A stretch of 64,000 nt of DNA from Streptomyces coffeae (GTDB lineage: Bacteria > Actinomycetota > Actinomycetes > Streptomycetales > Streptomycetaceae). The DNA lies in contig NZ_JAERRF010000008.1 of the NCBI RefSeq assembly GCF_016741875.1, positions 372,001 to 436,000 of the forward strand, given 5' to 3'. The stretch's first letter is position 1, and the number at the start of each line of letters is the position of its first letter. Position numbers and translations under genes: made by a program. The notes under the pieces are model-generated. The model did not search any database, was not told the origin of the DNA, and saw only the letters and a list, made by a program, of their open reading frames with translations. Positions 8,277 through 15,999 of the stretch are shown here, one piece after another.

Positions 8277-9482
8277 TCACCGTTCGAGGACGAGGGCCAG
8301 GCCCTGTCCGACGCCGATGCACAAGGTGGCCAGGCCGGTGCCCGAACCGCGGACCGCGAGCTGGTGCGCCACCGCTCCGGCGAGCCGGGCGCCGGAGCAG
8401 CCCAGGGGGTGGCCGATGGCGATGGCGCCACCGCGCGGATTGACCACGCCCGGGTCGAAGCCGGGGTCCTCGGCCCACTCCGCGAAGCAGCCCAGCACCT
8501 GTGCGGCGAACGCCTCGTTGAGCTCCAGGGTGGCCAGATCGCCGAAGCCCCGGCCCGCCTTGGCGAGGGCGCGGCGCACCGCCTCCACCGGGCCGAGGCC
8601 GAAGTACTGCGGCTCGATCCCGGTGACGGCCGAGGCGCCGATACGGGCGAGCGGCTCCCGGCCGGTGGCCGCGAGCCCTTCCTCGTCGACCAGCAGCAGG
8701 GCCGCCGCGCCGTCGTTGAGCGGTGAGGAGTTCCCGGCGGTGACGGTGCCACCGGGTTTGCGGAAGGCGGGCTTGAGCTTCGCCAGGGACTCCATCGAGG
8801 TGGTGTCGCGGATGGTCTCGTCACGCACCAGATCGGTGTCCGGGTACGGCAGCACCTCGGCGTCGTACGCCCCGTCCTGCCACGCCCGCGCCGCCTTCTC
8901 GTGGCTGGCGAGCGCGAACGCGTCCTGGGCCTCGCGGGTGATGCCGTGCTTGTCGGCGATCAGCTCGGCGCCTTCGCCGAGGGCGACGGTCCACTCCGGC
9001 GGCATGTCCGGGTTGGTCATCCGCCAGCCGAGGGTGGTGGAGTACAGCTGCTGGTGTCCGGCGGGGAAGGCGCGCTCGGGCTTCTGGAGCACCCAGGGGG
9101 CGCGGCTCATGGATTCCACACCGCCCGCCAGCGCGATGTGCGCGTCGCCGAGGGCGATGGCGCGGGCGGCCTGGAGCACCGCCTCCAGCCCGGAGGCACA
9201 GAGCCGGTTGACGGTGGCGCCGGGCACGGTGACCGGAAGTCCGGCCAGCAGTACGGCCATCCGGGCCACATCGCGGTTGTCCTCGCCCGCGCCGTTGGCG
9301 TTGCCGAAGTACACATCGTCGATCCGGGCCGGGTCCAGGTCCGGGGTGCGGGCGAGCAGCCCGCGCAGCACATGGGCGGCCAGATCGTCGGGGCGGACGC
9401 CCGCGAGCGCGCCGCCGTACTTGCCGACGGGGGTGCGGACGGCGTCGACGATATAGACGTCGTGCGGACGGTCGAGGGGCAT
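8277..9482 (-). CDS. pcaF: 3-oxoadipyl-CoA thiolase
   Basis: A 401-residue thiolase that splits 3-oxoadipyl-CoA to succinyl-CoA and acetyl-CoA, the last step of the pathway. The nucleophilic Cys is in NRLCASGLEA and the C-terminal active-site His and Cys are in GHPLGCSGARL. The N-terminus IVDAVRTPVGKYGGAL is typical. The ATG shares one base with the stop of pcaJ (TGATG). Position inside a pca operon supports 3-oxoadipyl-CoA over acetoacetyl-CoA as substrate. Confidence 0.93.
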   Translation of the reverse strand: MPLDRPHDVYIVDAVRTPVGKYGGALAGVRPDDLAAHVLRGLLARTPDLDPARIDDVYFGNANGAGEDNRDVARMAVLLAGLPVTVPGATVNRLCASGLEAVLQAARAIALGDAHIALAGGVESMSRAPWVLQKPERAFPAGHQQLYSTTLGWRMTNPDMPPEWTVALGEGAELIADKHGITREAQDAFALASHEKAARAWQDGAYDAEVLPYPDTDLVRDETIRDTTSMESLAKLKPAFRKPGGTVTAGNSSPLNDGAAALLLVDEEGLAATGREPLARIGASAVTGIEPQYFGLGPVEAVRRALAKAGRGFGDLATLELNEAFAAQVLGCFAEWAEDPGFDPGVVNPRGGAIAIGHPLGCSGARLAGAVAHQLAVRGSGTGLATLCIGVGQGLALVLER

Positions 9483-10270
9483 CAGTCGTCCTTTCCTGCG
9501 GCCTTGAGCGCTCGTAGCGCGGCCAGCTCCTGTGGTGTCGGCGGTGCGGTGGTGCCGAGCGCGTCGCTCACCGTCACATCCCATCCGGTGGCGTCCCGTA
9601 CGCGTTCGACGGTGGCTCCCGGGTGCAGTGCGGTCAGCACCAGCTCCGCGGTGGCCGGGTCGGGGCGGAGCACCCCGAGGTCGGTGATGACGGCGGCGGG
9701 GCCCGCGCCGGGCAGGCCGAGCCGGGCGCGGTCCGCCGGGCCGCTGCCGTGGCCCAGGGTGGTGACGAAGTCCAGCCGCTCCACGAAGTTGCGCCGGGAG
9801 TGGCGCAGCACCAGCAGCACCCGGCCGCAGTTGGCGGCGATCTCGGGCGCGCCCCCGGCGCCGGGGAGGCGGCCTTCGGGGCGGCCGGGGCCGCGGTCCA
9901 CGGCGGTGGTGTTGACGTTGGCGTACCGGTCGACCTGGGCGGCGCCGAGGAAGCCGACGTCGATCCGGCCGCCCTGGAGCCAGTAGTTGAACATCTCCGG
10001 CACGGAGACCACGGCGTCGGCGGTCTCGGCCAGCTCCCCGTCACCGATGGACAGCGGCAGCCGGGTGGGCTTGGAGCCGATGGTGCCCGATTCGTAGATC
10101 AGCACCAGGTCCGGATTGACGGTGGCGCGGGCGAGGTTGGCGGCGGTGCTGGGCAGGCCGATGCCGACGAAGCAGGTCGTGGCGCCGGCGAGCGCGCGGG
10201 CGGCGTTGACCTCCATCAACTCGTCGGAGGTGAAGGTCGGGTTGTTGTGGGGGTCGTCGTGGTCGGTCAT
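9482..10270 (-). CDS. pcaJ: 3-oxoadipate CoA-transferase subunit B
   Basis: The beta subunit of the succinyl-CoA:3-oxoadipate CoA-transferase, 262 residues. The active-site glutamate that forms the enzyme-CoA thioester is in LIYESGTIG. The gene overlaps pcaI by four bases and pcaF by one, so the three are translationally coupled. It activates 3-oxoadipate for PcaF. Confidence 0.93.
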   Translation of the reverse strand: MTDHDDPHNNPTFTSDELMEVNAARALAGATTCFVGIGLPSTAANLARATVNPDLVLIYESGTIGSKPTRLPLSIGDGELAETADAVVSVPEMFNYWLQGGRIDVGFLGAAQVDRYANVNTTAVDRGPGRPEGRLPGAGGAPEIAANCGRVLLVLRHSRRNFVERLDFVTTLGHGSGPADRARLGLPGAGPAAVITDLGVLRPDPATAELVLTALHPGATVERVRDATGWDVTVSDALGTTAPPTPQELAALRALKAAGKDD

Positions 10271-11118
10271 CGCACCGTGGCCTCGTCGTCGGGGGCAGCG
10301 GCGTCGGGGTCAGGGACGCCGCGGACATGGGTGTCCAGCCAGCGGGTGAAGGTCTCGCGGTCCCGGGCGATCGGATCCCATGCCTGGTAGAAGGCGTTGT
10401 CACGGACCGAGTACCCGGCGGCGTACGAGGGGTGGGCGCCACCGGGGACCACACACACCGCGTCGATCACCCAGGTTGGCAGCACCACCCCGCCCGGCCG
10501 CGGCTCCAGCCGGTCGACGATCTCCTCCACGGTCACCAGCACCCGCCGCGCCGCGAGCGCGGCCTCCTTCTGCACCCCGGCCAGCCCCCACAGCTGGACA
10601 TTGCCCTCGCGGTCGGCCTGCTGGGCGTGGATCACGGTCACATCCGGGTTGAGCGCGGCCACCGCGGCCAGCTCCTCACCGGTGAACGGGCACACGACGG
10701 TGGACACCGTGTCCGTACGGGCCGGGATGTCGCTGCCGCGATAGCCGCGCAGCACGGCGAACGGCAGCCGGGAGGCGCCCGCCACATAACGGTTGGCCAT
10801 GCCCGCGTGGCTGTGCTCGTCCAGCTCCAGCGGGCGCGGCCAGCCGTTCTCCACGGCGTCGCGGAAGCGGTGCAGCGAGCCCACACCGGGGTTGCCGCCC
10901 CAGGAGAAGACCAGCTTGCGTACCAGCCCGGCGCCGATCAGCTGGTCGTAGACCACATCAGGGGTCATCCGGACGAGGGTGAGGTCGGTGATGCCCTGGC
11001 GGATGACCTCGTGCGCGGCCGCGTACGGGATCAGATGGGTGAAACCCTCCATCGCGACGGTGTCCCCGTCCCGGACGAGGTCCGCCACGGCGTCGTGCAG
11101 GCTGCGGATGTCGGCCAT
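10267..11118 (-). CDS. pcaI: 3-oxoadipate CoA-transferase subunit A
   Basis: The alpha subunit of the CoA-transferase and first gene of the pca operon, 283 residues from the ATG at 11118. A GTG two codons upstream is possible, but GGAA lies about 10 bases from the ATG and only 4 from the GTG. Family features include DGDTVAMEGFTHLIP near the N-terminus and SWGGNPGVGSLHRF. The promoter faces a divergent MarR regulator, and a short inverted repeat lies 22 bp before the start. Confidence 0.92.
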   Translation of the reverse strand: MADIRSLHDAVADLVRDGDTVAMEGFTHLIPYAAAHEVIRQGITDLTLVRMTPDVVYDQLIGAGLVRKLVFSWGGNPGVGSLHRFRDAVENGWPRPLELDEHSHAGMANRYVAGASRLPFAVLRGYRGSDIPARTDTVSTVVCPFTGEELAAVAALNPDVTVIHAQQADREGNVQLWGLAGVQKEAALAARRVLVTVEEIVDRLEPRPGGVVLPTWVIDAVCVVPGGAHPSYAAGYSVRDNAFYQAWDPIARDRETFTRWLDTHVRGVPDPDAAAPDDEATVR

Positions 11119-11140
11119 GGTCACACCGTTCCGTAGGTGC

Positions 11141-11152
11141 TCAGTGTACTGA
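11141..11152. promoter_or_regulatory. Candidate PcaV-type operator 1 (TCAGT-GT-ACTGA)
   Basis: An inverted repeat with perfect 5-base arms and a 2-base spacer, between the divergent pcaI and MarR genes and close to the pcaI start. A MarR dimer bound here would block pca transcription. The half-site CAGTAC/GTACTG recurs at 11261, which supports specific recognition. Confidence 0.55.
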
Positions 11153-11257
11153 TTATTTTCTCGCCTTCCCGTACGCTGCCATCGGGTGCTGTGCTCGTCA
11201 AGAGGAGTCTAGGTCGGGTACGGCCGCTCGACAGGGGTGCTTCCGCAGGGCAGAATT

Positions 11258-11277
11258 ATTCAGTACACGGACTAATT
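11258..11277. promoter_or_regulatory. Candidate PcaV-type operator 2
   Basis: ATTCAGTACACGGACTAATT is an imperfect inverted repeat about 117 bp from operator 1 and 38 bp before the regulator start, placed to control the regulator itself. It shares the CAGTACAC core, on the opposite strand, with operator 1. Confidence 0.5.
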
Positions 11278-11314
11278 CAGGATACGGACCAAATGGAACG
11301 AGGGAGGCCGGGGT

Positions 11315-11752
11315 ATGGGCGCGGTCGATCTGAGCACCCACCCCGGGCATCTGGCCCGCAGGCTCCAGCAGGCGCATTCCCTGCTGTGGAGCGCGATGGT
11401 GTCCGAGGAGACCACCTCACCGCAGTTCGCCGTGCTGAACGCGCTGGTGGACCAGCCGGGGATCGACCAGCGCACGCTGAGCGGGCGGATCAGCCTGGAC
11501 CGCTCCACCGTCGCCGACCTGGTGGCCCGGCTGGCCCGGCGCGGACTGCTGGAGCGGGTGCGCGACCCGCGGGACGGACGGCGCAATGTGCTGCGGCTGA
11601 CGGACGAGGGGGAGCGCGTCCACCGCAAGCTGGCCACCCGCACCGCCCGGATGAACCGCGTCTTCCTCGCCCCGCTGGACGAGACCGAGCGCGAGACGCT
11701 GCTGCGGCTGATCGGGCGGGTGGCGGCCGCAGCGGAGGACCTGCGCGCGTAA
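11315..11752 (+). CDS. pcaV: MarR-family regulator of the pca operon (PcaV-like)
   Basis: A 145-residue dimeric winged-helix repressor. The HTH runs from about PQFAVLNALVDQPGIDQRTL through STVADLVARLARRGLLERV, and the wing is DPRDGRRNVLRLTDEG. In S. coelicolor the divergent MarR protein PcaV represses pcaIJFHGBD and is released by protocatechuate. The identical gene arrangement here makes orthology very likely. The ATG follows a G-rich ribosome binding site. Confidence 0.8.
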   Translation: MGAVDLSTHPGHLARRLQQAHSLLWSAMVSEETTSPQFAVLNALVDQPGIDQRTLSGRISLDRSTVADLVARLARRGLLERVRDPRDGRRNVLRLTDEGERVHRKLATRTARMNRVFLAPLDETERETLLRLIGRVAAAAEDLRA

Positions 11753-11788
11753 GGCGCGCCACCGGCCGCGGATGTCTGGCCGCGGGGC

Positions 11789-12595
11789 TCAGCCGTGCGC
11801 CGGGCGGGTGGCGACCACGACCGTGGCCTCCCGCTCCTCACACTCGGCCACCGTGGGCAGCAGCCCGTCCCGGGTGACGATCTCCACGGCCGCGGGTGCC
11901 TGCCGTTCGCTGGTCTCGAACAGCAGACAGCCGCCGGGCGCCAGCCACCCGGCTGCCGCGGCGGTCACCCGGCGCAGCACATCGAGCCCGTCCGCCCCGC
12001 CGTCCAGCGCCACCCGCGCCTCATGCACCCGGGCCTCCGGCGGCAGCAGCCCGACCTCCTCGGTGGGTACGTACGGCACATTGGCCAGCAGCACATCGAC
12101 GCGCCCGCGCAACGTGGCGGGCAGTGGCTCGTACAGATCGCCCTCGTGGACCCGTCCGCCGACCGCCGCCACATTGCGGCGGGCACAGCGGACGGCGGCG
12201 GGGTCGATATCCGTGGCGTACAGCTCGACCCCCTCCAGCGCCACCGCCAACGCCGCGCCCAGGGCGCCCGAGCCGCAGCACAGATCGACCACGACGGCCC
12301 CCGGCCGAGCCAGCGCGGCCGCCCGCTCGACCAGGAACTCGGTACGCCGGCGCGGTACGAATACGCCGGGGTCCACGGATATCCGCAGCCCCCGGAACTC
12401 CGCCCAGCCCAGGACATGTTCCAGCGGAAGCCCGGCGGCGCGCCGGTCCACCATGGTGTCGATCTCGGCCGGGTTACGGGCGGTGGCGAGGATCAGCCGC
12501 GCCTCGTCCTCGGCGAACACACACCCGGCGGTGCGAAGCGTGGCGGCGACGGCGGAAAAGCTGATGAGTGAAGGTGAAGAAGGTGAAGCCGACAT
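11789..12595 (-). CDS. PrmC/HemK-like N5-glutamine methyltransferase paralogue
   Basis: A SAM-dependent class I methyltransferase of 268 residues. An N-terminal helical region is followed by the SAM site DLCCGSGALGAALA near residues 105-118 and the acidic DIDP loop. The catalytic motif is NVPYVP instead of the NPPY of PrmC. This variant is usual in a second actinobacterial PrmC-like family annotated as putative glutamine methyltransferase, which is separate from the prmC next to prfA. The substrate is unknown. It is convergent with the MarR gene, with a 36-bp gap. Confidence 0.8.
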   Translation of the reverse strand: MSASPSSPSLISFSAVAATLRTAGCVFAEDEARLILATARNPAEIDTMVDRRAAGLPLEHVLGWAEFRGLRISVDPGVFVPRRRTEFLVERAAALARPGAVVVDLCCGSGALGAALAVALEGVELYATDIDPAAVRCARRNVAAVGGRVHEGDLYEPLPATLRGRVDVLLANVPYVPTEEVGLLPPEARVHEARVALDGGADGLDVLRRVTAAAAGWLAPGGCLLFETSERQAPAAVEIVTRDGLLPTVAECEEREATVVVATRPAHG

Positions 12596-12733
12596 GGAAG
12601 CCTGGAAGCCTTTCGGAATCCCTGAGGGCGCTCCCGGCGGTCAGCTATCCCGTGTATCCCTGAGGCGAGAGCACCCAGCCTGAACTGGCGTTGATGGGTC
12701 TCACCTCCTCGGTGCGTACGGGTGACGGCCACA

Positions 12734-13582
12734 TTACCCGATCAGCGTCCGTCGGGCCTCGTGGATCAGGCGGTGGGCGTCGGCGCCGAAGACGGCGGAT
12801 TCGCGGAGGGTGTTCCAGGCGCGCAGGTAGAGGGCGATGCTGTCGGCGTCGTTGATCCAGAGTTCCGCGTGCCAGTCCTCGACGAGCACCAGCCGCTCAT
12901 CGTGGATCCAGAATCCGTTGGCGGGCTGGATCTTCAAAGGCGCGGCGAAGGGCACGATGCCAAGCTCGAGCGTGTCCAGGCCGATGACGCTCATCAGGCG
13001 GTCGAGCTGTGCGGCGAGCACCGACGGTGGGCAGACGCGAGCACGGAGTGCTCCTTCCCACATGATGATCCGGTACCGCTTGCGCGAGTCGTACAGCCCT
13101 TCCTGGCGCCGTAGCCGACCGCGGACCGCAGCCTCGGTGTCACGTGGAGACTTGTGCAGGTCTGCGTTCCGGGTAAAGACAGCTCGTGCGTAGTCGGCCG
13201 TCTGGAGCATGCCCACCACGAGACAGTTTTCCCAGCCGCGCAGTGTGGCCGAGCGCTGGTGCTCGGCGTTGATCTTGTCTTGAACGGGCTTGTGCCCGGC
13301 GGCCAGTTGGCGGCGCCACGATCGGATGTGGGATTCCAGTCCGTTGAATCGGGAGAGTAGTTCCTCGGCGGCTTCCGGCTGGTCGGTTGCCGTGGCCCAG
13401 GCGCGCAGATCCTCGGCAGTCGCTGTCTGGCGTCCGTTCTCCAGCTTGTAGATCTTGGAGTGCGGCCAGCCCAGGCGTTCGGCGAGTTGTGTACCGGTGA
13501 GCCGACCTCCAGGACATGACGCACGCAGTTCCCGAAGCCGCGCTCCTAGGGCCACCCGTGCTTGCTGAAAGTCAGTGCTCAC
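12734..13582 (-). CDS. Scr1-type XRE regulator (HTH plus DUF5753)
   Basis: A cytoplasmic regulator of 282 residues of the WhiJ/Scr1 kind that is massively expanded in Streptomyces. The XRE helix-turn-helix spans about residues 13-60 (LTGTQLAERLGWPHSKIYKLENG), and the DUF5753 ligand/partner domain covers residues 95-275. These proteins usually pair with small neighbouring proteins and form antitoxin-like or developmental switches. Here the partner is the DUF6879 gene 21 bp upstream in the same operon. AGAACAT direct repeats in the divergent promoter 860 bp away are a candidate binding site. Confidence 0.88.
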   Translation of the reverse strand: MSTDFQQARVALGARLRELRASCPGGRLTGTQLAERLGWPHSKIYKLENGRQTATAEDLRAWATATDQPEAAEELLSRFNGLESHIRSWRRQLAAGHKPVQDKINAEHQRSATLRGWENCLVVGMLQTADYARAVFTRNADLHKSPRDTEAAVRGRLRRQEGLYDSRKRYRIIMWEGALRARVCPPSVLAAQLDRLMSVIGLDTLELGIVPFAAPLKIQPANGFWIHDERLVLVEDWHAELWINDADSIALYLRAWNTLRESAVFGADAHRLIHEARRTLIG

Positions 13583-13603
13583 CGGTCACACGCTACTTGC
13601 AAC

Positions 13604-14350
13604 CTACGTAGTCAGTCCCGCCGCGAACGTGTCGTACCGAACGGCGTAGTGCCATGCCGCGTCACGAACCTGGAGATAGCGATTGACCGCCACCGGCTCC
13701 GTGATCAGCTCCACGTTGAGCAAGTTGTCGTCGTCATCGAAGTTGAGCAGCGCGGCGAACTTGGAGTCGAAGAGCCAGAAGTCCTCGGCGGGCAGCCGCA
13801 GCCGGTCGGCGTCCGCGCGCCACAGGTTACGGATGTCCTCGCCCACGTCGCAGTTGCGCTTGGCGTTGTTGAGTAGGTAGAGCTGCCCGGTAGTCGGTGG
13901 GTTGTCGACGATGCGGACGCGCTCGATCCTCTTGCCTTGCTCCGTCTGGGTCCGGACGTTGGTGCACCACGGGTGGTCGTAGTCCCACTGCACCGGCTCG
14001 CCCGCGACGAACTGCGCGTAGGTGTCCGTGGCTTCGTCCGAGGCGAACCTGCGTCGTGTCTCCAGTCGCCATGCGGTGTGCTCGAACTTCTCGAAGAGCT
14101 TGCCGAAGTCGTCCAGGTCGATGATGCGCGGCGTGCGGGTGACCTCCTTGGGGCCGAAGTCGACGAGCAGTTCGCGCGGCACCACGATCGGTGCTTCGCC
14201 TTCGCCCAGGTGTTGAAGCTGGCCGACATCCTCCGGGTCGGTGAGCGGTGTGCCGTGAATGACGATCTCCCCGGTGTCCAGGTCCTCGTGCACGGCGGGG
14301 CAGCCGTTATCGCCGCTGCCCGTCCCGTTGAAGCGCAGTCGTCGCGCCAT
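13604..14350 (-). CDS. DUF6879-family protein with N-terminal extension domain
   Basis: A 248-residue protein without signal peptide or membrane segment. Residues about 75-248 (from IIDLDDFGKLFEKF to the C-terminus) match the DUF6879 family that accompanies Scr1-type regulators. Residues 1-70 (RLRFNGTGSGDNGCPAVHED and following, ending VVPRELLVDFG) look like a separate small domain that is often its own gene upstream, so this may be a natural fusion. GGGAGG precedes the ATG at 14350. Its biochemical role is unknown; by analogy with WhiJ-like systems it may modulate the adjacent regulator. Confidence 0.75.
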   Translation of the reverse strand: MARRLRFNGTGSGDNGCPAVHEDLDTGEIVIHGTPLTDPEDVGQLQHLGEGEAPIVVPRELLVDFGPKEVTRTPRIIDLDDFGKLFEKFEHTAWRLETRRRFASDEATDTYAQFVAGEPVQWDYDHPWCTNVRTQTEQGKRIERVRIVDNPPTTGQLYLLNNAKRNCDVGEDIRNLWRADADRLRLPAEDFWLFDSKFAALLNFDDDDNLLNVELITEPVAVNRYLQVRDAAWHYAVRYDTFAAGLTT

Positions 14351-14445
14351 GATCACGTCCTCCCTTGTTGATCTGGACACCCCGAGCTTGCCGTACCCAT
14401 GAGTGCGCTCGGTATGCCTTCGCTGACCCTGCGTGAGATCAATCA

Positions 14446-14483
14446 AGAACATCCCCCTCAGGGGTGAGAACATTCGAGAACAT
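14446..14483. promoter_or_regulatory. Three helically phased AGAACAT iterons in a divergent promoter
   Basis: AGAACAT occurs at 14446-14452, 14467-14473 and 14477-14483, that is at 21- and 10-base spacing, so all three copies face the same side of the helix. The last two are part of a tandem GAGAACATTC/GAGAACATTG. They lie about 95-135 bp before the DUF6879 gene and about 70-105 bp before the divergent small gene, a natural place for the Scr1-type regulator to bind. Confidence 0.5.
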
Positions 14484-14551
14484 TGCATCGCATCCCCCGA
14501 CCTCCTGTCCCTAACGTCCCGTTCACGCAGAAACGGCGGGAGAGGTGAGCG

Positions 14552-14857
14552 ATGAGAATCCGCGAACAAGACATCGAGGCGCTGGGTGCCGATGACCACG
14601 CAACGCCCAGAGCCGAGGCCCAGGCCGTGGCCGAACTGCTGCGCCAGGCTCTGCACCGCCTCGGTTTCAATCCGGACATCCCGCATGGCGTCAAAGGCGG
14701 GGAGCTGTACTGGCCGACCGTGCGCGGCGAACTCACCGTGTCCGGCTATCCGTTGGTGGCTCTCGGCCGCATCCCTCTGGACAGTGCGAACCGGCTCGCG
14801 GATGTCCTGATGCGGGCTGCGCTGGAGGAGCAGACGAAGAAGGCCGCCTCCGCGTAG
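14552..14857 (+). CDS. Small conserved hypothetical protein
   Basis: A 101-residue soluble protein rich in Ala, Leu and Glu. The N-terminal half is predicted helical (RAEAQAVAELLRQALHRLGF), and a central GELYWPTVRGELTVSGYPLV looks like a beta hairpin. GAGAGG precedes the ATG. It is transcribed divergently from the Scr1/DUF6879 pair across the iteron region and heads a run with two further small genes. I do not recognise a function; proteins like this commonly neighbour Scr1-type loci in Streptomyces. Confidence 0.7.
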   Translation: MRIREQDIEALGADDHATPRAEAQAVAELLRQALHRLGFNPDIPHGVKGGELYWPTVRGELTVSGYPLVALGRIPLDSANRLADVLMRAALEEQTKKAASA

Positions 14858-14982
14858 GTGCCTTGAGACCCCCGTACCGACTGGACCGGAGCCCTGGCAG
14901 GTCGAGCCCAGCCGGAACGGGTGCACGTGCACGACGGCGCGAGGAGAGCCCTCGTGCCGACAGCACAGAAGGGATCATCCCG

Positions 14983-15114
14983 ATGCGGCTGGCTGGACAC
15001 AAGGCCGTCTTACGTCAGGACCCGGACGACGGCGACACCCTGCCCGACACCGACGCGCCGTCACCTCCTTCGGGCGGCGGCTGCGGTGGCGGCGACGGCT
15101 GCGGCCGTCAATAA
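14983..15114 (+). CDS. 43-residue peptide with Gly/Cys-rich tail
   Basis: A very small frame with a convincing ribosome binding site (AGAAGGGA eight bases before the ATG). It has a basic N-terminus, an acidic middle (DPDDGDTLPDTD) and a tail SGGGCGGGDGCGRQ with two Cys. The charge-segmented leader and Gly/Cys core resemble a modified-peptide precursor or a metal-binding tail, but no modification enzyme adjoins. A longer in-frame version from 14863 lacks a ribosome binding site. Function unknown. Confidence 0.5.
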   Translation: MRLAGHKAVLRQDPDDGDTLPDTDAPSPPSGGGCGGGDGCGRQ

Positions 15115-15138
15115 CCCCCGGTAGAACCCCGGTACGCG

Positions 15139-15167
15139 GGGCAGTCCCGGCCGAGCCGGGGCTGCCC
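15139..15167 (+). terminator. Hairpin after the small-peptide gene
   Basis: Arms GGGCAGTCCCGGC and GCCGGGGCTGCCC (13 pairs, one G-U) with a 3-base loop, without a T-run. It lies between the 43-residue peptide gene and the next gene and could terminate or attenuate transcription. Confidence 0.6.
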
Positions 15168-15191
15168 TCCTCGGTCAGCGAAGGCGGCACA

Positions 15192-15608
15192 GTGCACCAC
15201 CACCACGGCTACACCTGGCTCGGCTCGGGCCACGACCTCCTCAAGGACGGGCCCAGACGCCCCATCCACCCGGAGTTCGCGTCGTCCAAAGTCGTCCCCC
15301 TGGAACTCGCCCACTGGCTGCTCAAGCCGCCTTCCTTCGTCCAGGGAACCTGGACCGACCCCACCCAGGCCGCCGACTGGTTCGGCAACCGGGCCCGCGA
15401 GCACGCCGACTCCTTCGCCTCCGACCACGACCGCGCCCCCGAAACGCTGTCCGCGAAGGTTCAGGGCGCGGCCGAGGCGGTCGCGGGCGGGGAGGATGTC
15501 GCCGGAGGCTGGTACCTCACCGGGCAGCGGTTTCTCTCCGTATGCCTGATCGCCTGCGGCCCGCACCGCTTACGCCCCGGGATCGGCTGTCCGCAGCGGC
15601 GAACGTGA
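15192..15608 (+). CDS. Conserved hypothetical protein with N-terminal His run
   Basis: A 138-residue protein starting from a GTG with GAAGGCGG upstream. It begins with four consecutive His (HHHHGYTW) and has the central motifs AHWLLKPPSF and AADWFGNRAREHAD, ending in GGWYLTGQRFLSVCLIACGP. The pattern matches a Streptomyces-wide hypothetical family often found near Scr1/DUF6879 genes. The amino-terminal His cluster could bind metal, which is inference. It ends 20 bp before the convergent nirD. Confidence 0.65.
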   Translation: MHHHHGYTWLGSGHDLLKDGPRRPIHPEFASSKVVPLELAHWLLKPPSFVQGTWTDPTQAADWFGNRAREHADSFASDHDRAPETLSAKVQGAAEAVAGGEDVAGGWYLTGQRFLSVCLIACGPHRLRPGIGCPQRRT

Positions 15609-15627
15609 CGCAGTCGGCCGGCGGGCG

Positions 15628-15999
15628 TCACACCAGGTCCGGCACTCCGCTCCCGGTGCGGGTCGCGTATGCCGTGACGGACACCGTCTCGTCGTCCAGG
15701 CACCGGCCCGTCTCCAGGTCGAAGCGCTGCTTCAGCAGCGGCGAGGCCACGAAAGGCCGCCCGCCCGCGGTGCCCAGCAGCCCGCGCGAGAGCACGTAGG
15801 CGCCGGTGAACGGATCGCGGTTGCCGATGGCGTACGCGCGTCCCGCGCGGTCCAGGAAGACCGCCACCTGGGTGCCGTCCGGCAGCAGGGCCGCCACCCC
15901 GCGCCCCGGGGTGAGATCGGTCAGCTCGCAGATCGCGAACCACTTCTGGTCGACGAGGAGTTCCACACGGACATCGGTCCGCTCGGGAGCCATGGTCAT
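15628..15999 (-). CDS. nirD: Assimilatory nitrite reductase small subunit
   Basis: A 123-residue NirD protein with a Rieske-like beta fold (FAICELTDLTPGRGVAALL, then AYAIGNRDPFTGAYVLSRG). The Cys/His cluster ligands of true Rieske proteins are absent, as is normal for NirD. It associates with NirB in the cytoplasmic reduction of nitrite to ammonium. The ATG overlaps the nirB stop by four bases. A second in-frame ATG lies two codons on. Confidence 0.93.
   Translation of the reverse strand: MTMAPERTDVRVELLVDQKWFAICELTDLTPGRGVAALLPDGTQVAVFLDRAGRAYAIGNRDPFTGAYVLSRGLLGTAGGRPFVASPLLKQRFDLETGRCLDDETVSVTAYATRTGSGVPDLV

Noticed and set aside
5329..9456. Two long rightward open frames opposite the pca genes
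   Set aside because: Shadow frames of pcaB, pcaG, pcaH and pcaF; no ribosome binding sites or protein-like composition.
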